NCBI RefSeq assembly: GCF_037392515.1 | Contig: NC_090285.1 | Coordinates: forward strand, 6,513,501 to 6,577,500 | Length of the DNA: 64,000 bases | Direction of reading: 5' to 3' | Source of the DNA: Haliotis asinina | Taxonomy: Eukaryota > Mollusca > Gastropoda > Lepetellida > Haliotidae | Shown here: piece after piece, positions 42,546 to 54,020 of the stretch | How the letters are laid out: the number at the start of each line of letters is the position of its first letter | Position numbering within the stretch: position 1 is the first letter of the stretch | Position numbers and translations under genes: made by a program | Notes under the pieces: model-generated | Databases searched by the model: none | Seen by the model: only the letters and a program-made list of their open reading frames with translations | What the model was told of the DNA's origin: nothing

Positions 42546-45390
42546 AGTCAGAGGATACAAAGACAAAATGTTGACCCTACAAATACTTGCACAACAGACA
42601 TGGTCTTTAAGTATGAGGTAGAAAGTTAAACATGGAATTTAAATTATGCCATTATTCTATTCAATACCTATATATCAAATACATGTATTTAATATTCTTT
42701 TGGTCCCACATACCACACTGCTTATGTGCTGCTTACTTAAAAAAACTAACATGGTTCACACAACTACAGACACATCAGAGTATTTCTTTAATTTTTGTAT
42801 GAATATGTACTGCATATTTGTGTGACAAAACAGTTAGTCATTCTGAAATGGATCTATAAACTTCATGTAGTGTATGTAAACATCGCCTTTCTGTATGCAC
42901 TGAGCAGTATCTACTGTTAGCGTAAGTCTTGTCAATATTCCTCATACATGACTGTGTATCAATGCAGCTTAAGATGTCACTGGGTTCAAAGTAGTTTTGT
43001 ATTTATAATTTAATGGCTATCCTATCAGCTAAGAGTACAATGGTCCTTGGTGATCCAGTTAAATAGAAACTTTGGGTCAGTGGATTTGAGGAAAACTGTA
43101 TATATGTACCTTCACCACATCAACTGTTTTGTAGGTTTTCTGGATGTACAGGAATGTGGTTTACTTGTACTCAGTTGTCCTCGTTGTCACTTATGCATGG
43201 TGAAGCAGCTTTCTGATATTCACCAGTATGAAGTCAATGTAAGTACATGCCCAATTGTCTGCTAGAGTAACATATCACTTAATCTCCACTAAAGCATTGG
43301 TTTCTGTTCCTTGAACAGGTTCATAGTTTTGTCGATGTGTACATACTTCGTAGATCGAGGTCCCATGTACCTGAATGATAGATGTGTACATTTATAACAA
43401 GGCCACATAGGTGGGACATACCAGAAACCAAGTCATTTCTAAATCATGTGATGAAAGTGTGCCTATGTACTTGTTGTGAGTAACCCAAACCTGTCTTCAT
43501 GATCTTGGAATATTTACCCAAAAGCTGTAAAACTGAAATGCATTTAAAAATTAACTCTGGTCACAGACAAGAAAAAGCACTTTCACACTTGTGGTAGGCA
43601 TGCTGCATTCAACAATATTAAAGCAATTTTGTTGTGGTCTGTAATGATCAAGTCTGGACCATACAATCCAGTGATTAACATCATGTGCATACAATCTACT
43701 CAGTCAGAATAGGATGACATGTGTTTTAGGTTACTGAATACCAATTCTAAACCAGATTTCACAGGCTGACGGTAAGCAAATAATTAGGTTGTAGTCATGG
43801 CTAGTTAGACAAATCAGTATGAAAATGTTTTAAAGATCAGCAGCTGATGTTTTGTGACCTTGTATGAAGTACTCCTAACTTGAACTCTCTTTAGATATTA
43901 GAAGTGTTTATGGTTTTAAATGGGCAGTTGGTTGTAGATTTCATGTTTTGTCCTTAAAGAATCACGCAGACAACGGGTCTGTGACCCATTTTGAAGGACC
44001 AGGCAGTTACCGTAGACCACCATGTTTACAAGGTTTTGAATCTGAATGAAAGCATGGCCCTAGTGGTGACTATAGGTTTGCCAGTGTGACAGTGACTGGA
44101 GTTTTTAGTAGTGTCTAACTGTAGGAACCATTATATATTCAGATACGGAGGATCCGACAATGACCCCATTAAATTCTGTCGGAATTTCGAACAGTTCTTA
44201 CAAGTCCCAGGTAATTAGTCAGCTGACCTGCTGATTCAGATTCAACACGAAATATTCGGTTGACAATGTTCAGGGGTTACTGTATTGTGTGTGGGCTATT
44301 GTGTGTCAGTCCCTTGTATGTATTTCTGTCATGTGTGACTAGCCATGTGTGACACACACAAACACATGTAGATACACACCTCTGAACACATCCATTTAGC
44401 AGCTTCCTCAGTAATCACGATTTCATTCGTGAAGGGATGTCAATACTTTGTACTTGAAATTATAGTTTCACCGGTCCGCAGGATGTGATATTGCATATGC
44501 CAGATTCAGGAGGCTAGACATTCTTTACCTGTAAGTTATGTTAGTTGTATTATTATTCTGAGCCTTATTTCAGTGTCAGTGTCAATGTGATCTGACACTT
44601 AAAATGATGGAGACATTTAAACATCTTATGCTATATAGGCTGATCAGAGCTAGTATTGCAAAGCCTTTCTGTCAAATGGAGATCTGTGTAACAATACTTG
44701 CACATGCCATCATTGGATAATGTGTTCTTTAGGTATGCTATTCATCAACAATAGCAGTGCAACAATGTTTCTTTTCCGCTATATTTCAATTCATGGCTTG
44801 CCATTCGGACTTCCTTTTATATGTAAACACGAGGAAAAGTAATTTTTTTTGCCAATTTAACCAATGCAAGTGATTGATAAACTTAAATTAAATTTGCCTG
44901 GACAGGCATGTTGATGGAGGCAGGTGCCCCTTTACATGCTGATATACTTTAACAGGACTTTGCAAGGGTTTGAAAAGACATAAGACTTGTGGTGATCCCT
45001 TTTAGAATGAAAAGAAATATTGCTGAGGATGGCATTTTTTTGACCAACCAACCTTGGGAAAAGTGAATTAACCCATGGAGAGGGCACCTGCATATTCTCA
45101 GTATTCCCAACTGCCTGACAGCTGTACTTAGTTGACAATCCACATTTCATGCTCTATGAAGCTACCTGAACCAGTCTCACCAGGCTGTATTTACACAAAC
45201 ACTCAATAAGCAGATTAGTTATCAGTGTGAATTATTACCTGTACCTGTTACAGGTTTACAACCTGTCAATTTCTTCATTTAACATGATTATTGCACTCTA
45301 GCATCAAATAGCCAAATTACCAGTAAACATCATTAAATAGCACAGATGGAAATATTTGTCTTTGCAGTATGTCTTTGCCCTTTTCCCTTT
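42546..45390. other. Intergenic; one minus-strand SINE scrap, otherwise nothing recognised
   Basis: About 43640-43700 matches the Haliotis-type SINE in reverse (tcaagtctggaccatacaat). A possible untranslated exon of the Slp gene could lie here but none could be supported. Confidence 0.35.
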
Positions 45391-45539
45391 CCCTCTTTAT
45401 CCATGACCTTCATCTGTCATGACGTTCACCACTTAGTTCAAGTCAGTCACCCATTGCCCTCTCCCCTCACATCTTGACGTCATCCCACTGACCACTCAGT
45501 GACCCTTACTCAATTGTCCTTTGCCAAATCACCCCTTTT

Positions 45540-45950
45540 CCACCACCAGTTGTTCTTCATCCGTTGCCCCTTGCTCATCAACCCTTGCCCATCACCATCT
45601 GACCCTTGTCCCTTGACCATCAAACCTTGTCCTTCATCCTCTGACCCTTGTCTCTTGACCATCAAACCTTGTCCTTCACCCTATCACCCTTGTCCCTTGA
45701 CCATCAAACTCTTGCCCATTACCCTCTGCCCTTATCTCTTGACCATCAACCCTTGCTCTTTACCATCTGACCCTTGTCCCTTGACAATCAACCCTTGCCT
45801 TCACCCTTTAATCTTTGCCTTCATCATCTGATCCTTGTCCCATGACCACAAACTCTTGCTCATTATCCTTTGACCCTTGACCCTTGCCCATCACCCTTTC
45901 ACTTATCCTCTGACACTGAACATCTGAACATCAATGCTTGCCTTCAGCCA
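45540..45950. repeat. Pyrimidine-rich minisatellite, ~42-bp unit
   Basis: gacccttgtc(c/t)cttgaccat and its variants repeat at 45601, 45643 and further, with period near 42 bp. Because 42 is a multiple of three, one frame stays open over about 110 codons; this is not a gene. Confidence 0.8.
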
Positions 45951-45954
45951 TCTG

Positions 45955-46110
45955 ATGGGGCAGTGGTGCAGCTTAGTGGTCAAAGCACTTGCTCATCCTG
46001 TTGAAGGCCCAGGTTCCATGGGCACAATGTATGTGGCTGTCTTTTCTTACTGTGATATTGCTACAATTTTGCTAAAAGCAGCTTAAAACCCAACTCATTC
46101 ACTCCACCCT
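45955..46110 (+). repeat. tRNA-derived SINE
   Basis: Head ggggcagtggtgcagcttag, B-box-like region ccaggttcca, tail with gatattgctacaattttgct and aactcattcactc. Confidence 0.72.
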
Positions 46111-46619
46111 CTGATCCTTGGCATTTTACAATCAACCCCTGCCTTTCGTCCTCTGACCTTGCACCTTGTAACCCTTTCTCAACATGTTTTCAAGTAAGGT
46201 TAAAGCCAAATATCTCAAACACATCCTGGTGTTTGACGGTGCATTTCACCATTGATGATATTTGCTATCATGTTCTGTTTTATGATATAGGCCTTTAGCC
46301 ATTATGGAATGTTCAATTTCAGATATTACTATGGTAATAGTTTCACCGGCCTAAATAATGTGAATTGTCAAATGTCACTGAGCTGCAAAAAATCAATACA
46401 AGCATTGCTGGTTAACAGCTGTTGTCGTGAAGAGTGCGAGAGTTATCACCAGTGACATTGATGAAGAATGTATAAACCGGTTGTATCACTCAAACGTCTT
46501 GTCCAACATCTGTCAGTGCCACAATGATTGATTCCAATAACTAAGTGATGATTAAGAATTAATTATAGGACTGTAGAACCATTACTTACCATGATGTTTG
46601 TGTTCAGTGTGTAAAGTTC

Positions 46620-47400
46620 TACATTCCAGTGAGAGGAAGGTGTTGCACTTGATGTATGAACAATGTTTAGCTGAGGGTGAGCTGCACTTGATGTATGAAC
46701 AATGTTTAGTTGAGGGTGAGCTGCACTTGATGTATGAACAATGTTGAGCTGAGGGTGGGTTACACCTGATGTAAGGACAGTGATGAGCTGAGGGTGGGTT
46801 GCACTTGATGTATGAACAATGGTGAGCTGAGGGTGGGTTATACCTGATGTAAGGACAGTGATGAGCTGAGGGTGGGTTGCACTTGATGTCTGAACAATGG
46901 TGAGCTGAGGGTGGGTTACACCTGATGTAAGCACAGTGACAGTGATGAGCTATAAGCAAGCTACACTTGATTTACTGACAATGGTGAACTGTGGGTGAGC
47001 TACACTGGACATAGTGAGAGTGATGAGCTGCAAGCGAGCTACACTTGATATACGGACAATGGTGAACTGTGGGTGAATTACGCTTGATGTAAGGACAGTG
47101 GTGAGCTGTAAGAGAGCTACACTTGATATACTGGCAATGGTGAACTGTGGGTGAGCTACACTTGATGGAAGCATAGTAGTAAACTGTAGGTGAACTACAC
47201 TGGATATATATGGACAGTGGTGAGATGTGAATGAGTTACACTTGAAATACTGACAGTTGTGAACTTTGGGTGAGCTACACTTGATGTAAGGACAGTGGTG
47301 AGCTGTGGATGAGCTACACTTGATGTAATTACTGTGGTGAGCTGTGGGTGAGCTACACTTAATGTAAGGACAGTGAATAGCTATATGTCAGCAACACAGA
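46620..47400. repeat. Minisatellite, 39-bp unit
   Basis: gagctgcacttgatgtatga units repeat at 39-bp spacing (for example 46681 and 46720), becoming more diverged to the right. On the minus strand the unit would encode 13 residues (HTSSAAHPQLNIV-like), so frames of over 120 codons are open. No start context, splice signal or homology supports expression. Confidence 0.82.
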
Positions 47401-47907
47401 CAATGGTAAGATGTCAGTGAGATTCACTTGATTTAAGGGGAATGTAAGTTCTGTGTAGGATGGGTTCTGTTGCATCAATAGGTTGTTATGTCAGCTGTTA
47501 TCTAGGTTGAATGAAATTGTATTTGTTATGAATCATCATCTTGGTCTTGTTTTGCTTTATATTCTACAGTGTATCGTTGTTTATTTTCTAAAGTCTTTTA
47601 ATAAACAATTCATGTTAATATTATTAAAGACATGCCACACACAATATGGCATCAGTGAAAACTCAAAACACATATATAAATGTCATTTACTGCCATGAAA
47701 TAAAATTTTGTCAGACTCTAAATAAGTTTGAACCAGACCATTCAGTGATTTATATTGTATGCATCAATCCACAAGGTCTGACTATGATGACATGCCTTAT
47801 ACCTAGTCAACAAGTCTGCTTGGGTCCTGCTTCTGAAATCTCAGTGACAAAATTATTCACTTACGAGTAGAGCCACCTAGAACTTGAAGTTTACTGATTG
47901 TTTCTGA

Positions 47908-48068
47908 GGCAGTAGGGTAGCTTAGTGATTAAAACATTCGCTCACAACGCCAAAGATCTGGGTTCAACTCCCCACGATTACAATATGTAAAGCCCATTTC
48001 TGGTATCTATGGCTGTGATAATGTTGGAATGATGTGCTTAAAATGGCATAAAACTGAACTCACTCACT
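47908..48068 (+). repeat. tRNA-derived SINE
   Basis: Head gcagtagggtagcttagtga, gggttcaactccccac (B box), tail with gataatgttggaatgatg and gaactcactcact. Confidence 0.78.
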
Positions 48069-48394
48069 TTAATACTGTTGATTGTTGTATTAAGGCAAGG
48101 GGATATGGCTCAAATAATGCTAAAGAGAGGTAATGCCATGCTATTTTAAGAGAGGTTTTATTTTCAGGACAAAATTAAAAATAGTGGGGCTAATGATAAC
48201 AGCATGTTGTCCTGCTGTGCCAGGTGATCAGCTGTTATCACCTGTTGGCTTGGAATGTGTACACTCACACAGCTGTATGGGAATATCTTGTACTGATTGG
48301 AATTTTCAAAAGTTTAAGGTACTTCAAGCATTATTTTTCATTTATTATAAATCTTTGTGTCAATGTCTTCATATATAAAGTTGCATCCCTAATG

Positions 48395-48520
48395 CATAGA
48401 TCGATAATCATTCTGTTGATCACTGGATTGTCTAGTTCAGACTCGATTATTTACAGACCATCGCCATATAGATGGAATATTGCTGAATGCAACATAAAAC
48501 TAAACTCATTATCTCACGCA
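48395..48520 (+). repeat. Haliotis-type SINE, 3' half
   Basis: ttgatcactggattgtctag, gactcgattatttacagacc and gatggaatattgctgaatgc. Confidence 0.8.
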
Positions 48521-51500
48521 TTTTGTATTTGCTCAGTTGTGACATTTTTCATGCATCAAATACTATATTTTGCTTGTGATATAGATCTTGTATCTTGTTT
48601 TCTTGTGTCAGTCGCAATAGATTTTGTAGAATCTTTCGTAGTATAATCAGTAATTCATTCATTTGATTTATGGTATATTTGTCACTTGTATTGAAAAATT
48701 ATTCAAATGTGATGTCTGTTTGATACCAATATTATAAGAGTGATGACACATGTTCTACTTCAGTAATCTTGCTAATGTTGTCCAAAGGGCGTGTCATAGG
48801 TCTGGTATGATCAAGGGTATATACAGTTCAATTCATTGTCAACAAACATTGTTATGATAAGTGGAGCAGAGCTCATACCTGCATGCAGGTCAATATTAAA
48901 TGTAGGTATTTCTGTAATGAGATAATGAATGGCCTTTGGATATCCCTGGGATATTAGGATCAACTCTATCTCAGATGTCTAGTCAATAACATACCTGTAT
49001 ACGTTCTCCAACACCTGTAATGATGTAGACCAGGTGAGGCTTTGTGTGAAACGTTTGTGCCTTGAAGTACTGATACGTGGGGAGCGTAATTGCACAACAA
49101 TCGTTTTATGTCGACAGCTGATGTGTGGGATGTAGTATGTGAGATATTTTAATTCTGTCACCTTGGTAAGATAAGTGTACAAGAGAGTTGCAAAATTGTT
49201 TAATTATGTTTTAAGTGGATTTTTTAATAACTTAAAGAATAAGTTGCAAAATATTTCTCATTACATACCAGATTATAGCAATAAATTACACAAGAGTTGA
49301 AAGAAATTATACCTAATTTTTTATATGCTAAAATATTATGAGACTTATGTGTAGTTTGTGGCAGTCACCACCTTCTCTACCAGATATGAATTCATGAACA
49401 TTACTATAATCATGTGATGTTTATGTTGTATATTTTCTTCCCATCCACTCCCAATTACTTTTTTGACTTGAAATGTTTTTTTACGTTTTTTTCCAGTTTC
49501 AATCTAACGTACCAAAGATACTCATGATAATTAGTTTGACAACAATATTTAACCCTTGAATATAATAAATTCCCCCTTTTCAGAAAAACCATTCCAGATG
49601 TATTAGTCTTTTCTTGTTACTTTGAAAATGCCCAGTTAGATGCTGTCATTTTTGGGAAAATGATATTGAGTGAATATGATTTTTACCCCTCTTTTTGACA
49701 TATTCTGGCAGTTTCACAGAGGAGACAATAGAAATAAGCTTCACATAGAGTAGACGTGGGGAATCAACCCTGGTTTTCAGTGTGATGTGCAAAAACACCC
49801 TACCCACTAGGCTATCGAACTGTTTCGTACAAATTACTGAGTATCCCTTTCATTGCTGCATTGTGGGATTATATTGATTGCTGGGTTTGTTTGTCACATC
49901 GTGTACAAAACACTTGTGTGCTGTGCTACATAATAGGCAATATGGAAGGAAAGATTGATGTCCTAATTTGCAAATTTTTTGTCAATTCCCTTTTCACAGG
50001 CTGTTGTCACCTAGAACTGCTGGGTTAATGGTAACTGACCAGATGTGTTAGAGCGACAATTCATTATTCCTGCTGCGCATTTAGTGTGAAGCAAGGTATA
50101 GAGTATTAGGCTCAGTCCATATGTAAGAATTGGAATATCAAAGAAATGTTGACTAGATTCTTTTCATATTTGGTATCAAGGTTCATGACATTCTAAGAAA
50201 GGTCCCAGTCAGGTTTGGTGACCCTGACCTTTATTTCAAGGTCACAAGAAGACTTTAACATTTTAGCCCTTGTCAGGGAGATATCGCAACAATCGTTCAC
50301 TGGATTTTCTTCATTTTCAACACCAAGCTTTTTCTATGGAAGGTGAAAGGTGCAGTTGATTTTGGTGACCTTCACTTAATTTTCAAGGTCACAGCAACAC
50401 TTTGTAAATCTCAGCATGTTAAGATGAATGTTAAGCTTGTGAGCGAGATATCTCAAGAACCATTCACTGGATTTTCTTCAAAGACCTTCAAAACTTCCCT
50501 TGAATGTTTTTCAATAACCAATTTCTTTCTTACTACTTTTGCGTATTTTATGCACCAAGAGATTCATGTGAAGTTCACGAAGGAGTGTAGTGAAAATATT
50601 TTTGTGGTTGAAGAACTACAGGGCAAGATACCTTGAGAGGTTGATCGGTCATGTTTTTATTGACATTTAACTTCTTCTAAAATTATGATCTCCACTTTCA
50701 TTACTTTTTAAGTTTGATTGGATAATTTGCAACAGTGGATTATATCATCTTAGTGACAATGCTTGTTATGCTTTCACGATGTGGCAGATAATATGAAACA
50801 GAATGGGACAGGCTGGACATATTAAAGCAAACAGAATTTTTATGTCTTGTCTGTGTTAGCTAATTAGTTAGTTCACAATTTCAGTTTAACATTATTTTAA
50901 GGTATAGAAATGATCTGATATTTTTGAATAATTACCAAAGTGCCAATCCCTACTTCTGATTTACACAACTGAAATGGAATAAGAGATCAGCAAGACTGCC
51001 TCTCTCTTTCGTATTTACATTGATGGATAAAGCTTCAGAAATACTCTACAGTATCAACAAGATTGTATGACAAGAGGGTTAACTCCAGTTTTCAACAATT
51101 GGCTCAATCCTTCCCATGCTAAGGCTTTCAAAGTGTTCAGTACGTGGCACATGATAAGCATAATTTCAAGTTTGATGCATATGTAGCCAAAGTGATATCT
51201 GATGCAATTCCTGATTTTGACTTGGTACAAGATGTCCCAATGACCGGGTCTAGTGAACACTTGATGTGCCTCTGCATATGCTTGTGACACTTGTGATGCT
51301 GGATACACTCCCCATTTTACAAGCACTGGGAATTATCACACACTGATAAAAATTCAGTAACACAGGCTAGTGGTATGTACCAAAGACTCTCCATTTAGTA
51401 GAACCTTCATATGATTATTGAAATAATTTTGCTGCTGTTTATTCCAGAGTTACCTAAACATACTAAGATCCTGCCTGATGATATGTTTGAAAAACTCTTA

Positions 51501-52340
51501 ACTGTATGTATATTTCAAGTTGAGAGATAGGCAAGATAAGTAATTGTTATTACACATTGTCAGATATTCTGTGATATAATTTGTCATAATGCACACCCAA
51601 CCAGGGAACAAATGTGAAGGAATGTGTGGTATCTAATGTATTATCCCAAGTATCCCAACATCGCACACAGTCACTGCCCATTGATTCATCAGGATAGTGT
51701 ATAATTACACACTGCTACGGGGAAAATGTGCCTCTTGTGTTCAACATTTGTCATTCAGGGCATAGAGATGCTCGCAGTCTAGGCATGTAATTAGTTCAGG
51801 TTCTGATCAGCTCTTAAAAATTCCCAGCCTCAGCTAGTGCAAATATTTATGATATTATTACCAGAGGCTGTGTGGTTGTCACATTAAGCTGCTTGTTGAA
51901 AGCACCTGTTGCCAGAGGCGGTTCCACCAAACTTCTTTGTATTCTATTAGTACACTGTTGCACTGGCCGTATGGGAAGGGTGATATGAGTCGTATTGTCC
52001 TGCATGCTGCTTAACCAGTGTTACTCCATCCAATAGTCACCAGTGCAGAGATGTGGGTGTACCGCTAAGCATCATGGTAAATGCCACAGCGTCAGTCTAC
52101 TGACTGCACATTATAAGTGCGAGGTATAGGAAATTGCCAACTGGGAATAGTTTAAGCAGTGCCAAGCTCCTTGTGTGTCACATGGGAATGTTCATGGTAG
52201 GAAGATTGTCTGGAAAGTGTTTGTTTAGTTTCCAACAGATTTATTATTTCTATTTAACTTTTTATTTGTAGCAAATGATTGTTCATGATTTGGTGATGAA
52301 AGTGTTGTGCTTTGAAAATTGTTAAAGAAAAAGGTTTTTG
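48520..52340. other. Non-coding interval upstream of the Slp coding start
   Basis: Contains a minus-strand tRNA-like SINE head (49740-49825: gattccccac and agcctagtgggta on the complement) and the two-unit repeat listed separately. No exon was recognised. Confidence 0.4.
50190..50640 (+). repeat. Two-unit repeat, ~146-bp period
   Basis: ggtgacc(c/t)t ... tttcaaggtcac occurs at about 50217 and 50363, and cattcactggattttcttca also occurs twice. It is related in inverted orientation to 12280-12640. A 97-codon frame over it has no recognisable content. Confidence 0.65.
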
Positions 52341-52404
52341 ATATAGCATGTGTTATATTTGCGATTACGCTTTCTTAGTAAAGTACAAATTCTAATACTT
52401 TTTT

Positions 52405-52500
52405 CCCACCTGGGATTTGAACTTACATCCTCAGAGTCAGGCACCTAATCACCAGAACACAAAATCAGCCACCTAGCCTGCTTGGCCACTGAGACTGCAG
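52405..52500 (-). repeat. tRNA-like SINE head
   Basis: The complement reads tggtgattaggtgcctgact (A-box side) and gttcaaatcccaggtggg (B-box side). It stands next to the hairpin element at 52559, whose outer sequence it shares. Confidence 0.55.
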
Positions 52501-52558
52501 ACTTTGTGTACCCCACTGATAAGTGTTACTCGTCACGGTTCCTATGGCCGAAAGGTAT

Positions 52559-52785
52559 GACCACACAATACCATTTAGAAAGTGGTCAAATGTAACGTGT
52601 GTTATATTTGGGATTACACTTTCTTAATGAAGCACAAAGTTAGGTGGCTGACTCAGATGGGTGGGTTCGAATACTAGATGGGACTCAACCGAACTAAGTA
52701 TTACAATCCGTACTTTACTAAGAAAGTGTAATCCCAAATATAACACACGTTACATTTGACCACTTTCTATATGGAACTGTGTGAT
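52559..52785. mobile_element. 227-bp hairpin element with ~67-bp arms
   Basis: Arms 52559-52626 and 52719-52785 are near-perfect complements (core tcaaatgtaacgtgtgttat, then atttgggattacactttctta). The 92-bp loop contains gggtgggttcgaatac, which resembles a pol III B box. A third partial copy of the arm is at about 52345-52385. No coding capacity. Confidence 0.7.
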
Positions 52786-52799
52786 CAAAGGTTTTTGAT

Positions 52800-54020
52800 A
52801 GTTTCATACAGTAGTATCTGGCATAGAATATGGAAATAATTAATTGTGTTTTTGCTTTGAACAGGAAAGGCATTATATGTTTTGTTTACGAAGGGTATTA
52901 ATGCAAATTATTTTAGGACATTTAGTATCAGATATATAGTTTGTATAAGCCTTCAGAATGTTATCACTATATTCATGCACTTATGATTTTTTGTGACGGT
53001 GGTTTATAAATTAGACACCACAGTTTATAAATTATTGTTATGATGATTTGCTTAAAGACAAAAATTCAACAGTCAAGATTTAGTATCAAACATTTTGATC
53101 AATAATGCCCCAATTAGATGTTAACTTTTACATGTGACATTCCGGTAGTACTGATGATAGCCTAGCAAAAGGTGTTATTGATGATATTTCCCTGATGACA
53201 TTTTATTTCCTGAATTTGTGCCAATCATTCTTGATATTACACTGTCATGTGGGGATAAGGTCAGTGATATAGCCTCATATGAAACTAGTATCATTCTAAA
53301 CCTAGTCCTTATTGATTTTGGCTGATTAGGGGAAAAACATTTCATTTATGAAATACTGAGTGACACTGATGTGAGATCAGGCATCTAGCAGAAGAATAAT
53401 GAATTGTATTTGCAAACGTTCCAAGACTTGAAATGTCACACTGTGTTCATGCTTGTTGTAGGTGATGTAGCGCCAACATCAGTGGATTTCACCACTGTGC
53501 CTTATATCTGATCGTCTTCCATGCCCAAGTCCAAGCAATGGTGCCACCGCTGAACAACGTACAACCTTAGAGATTTGGTGCAAGGATTTAGTGTCACACT
53601 GGATACATCATAATGAAAACTTTTACAAGTTACAGCATGCAATAAGCCAGTCATACCATGCCAGTGGAGTGTCTGTGTTCATATACATTTTTTGGAAGTC
53701 TTCCATTTTATGTATATTGTGAAAATTAAGCCAGTCATGAAAAAAAAAATTATCTGATTATTTGGATATGTGGAATTGGATGGTGAAGACTGAAGACCAC
53801 CAGTGTGACAGCTGTGTTTTTCCAAATGGTGCTTGTTCATGTATGCACAGACAGAAATGGTTGTGACCAGAACTAGGATATAGAACTAGTGTGTATAGAA
53901 GTATATTGTCCAGATATCCCTAACACTGTTATATAGCAATGATTGTGTCCAGAGCTAGTATACAGAAGTAGTGTGTAAAGAAGTATATTGCTAGGATATC
54001 CTCAAACTTACTTAACAGTT
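52800..54020. other. Region just upstream of the Slp coding start
   Basis: AT-rich. The bases before the ATG (cttacttaacag, then tt) look like a splice acceptor at about 54018, so the first coding exon probably follows an untranslated exon and intron upstream. That exon was not located. Confidence 0.4.

Noticed and set aside
43047..43265. 72-codon frame with paired cysteines (SCPRCHLC)
   Set aside because: No splice context, homologue or repeat of the pattern was recognised; it is short enough to arise by chance.
44143..44210. Possible small exon (tattcag before, ccag|gtaatt after) with an ATG
   Set aside because: Signals are compatible with an exon, but there is no frame link to the Slp coding start and nothing to support expression.
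45499..45831. 110-codon proline/cysteine-rich plus-strand frame
   Set aside because: It results from the 42-bp pyrimidine-rich minisatellite.
46563..46959. Two overlapping minus-strand frames of about 125 codons with repeated residues
   Set aside because: Both are translations of the 39-bp tandem repeat in different frames; nothing else suggests a gene.
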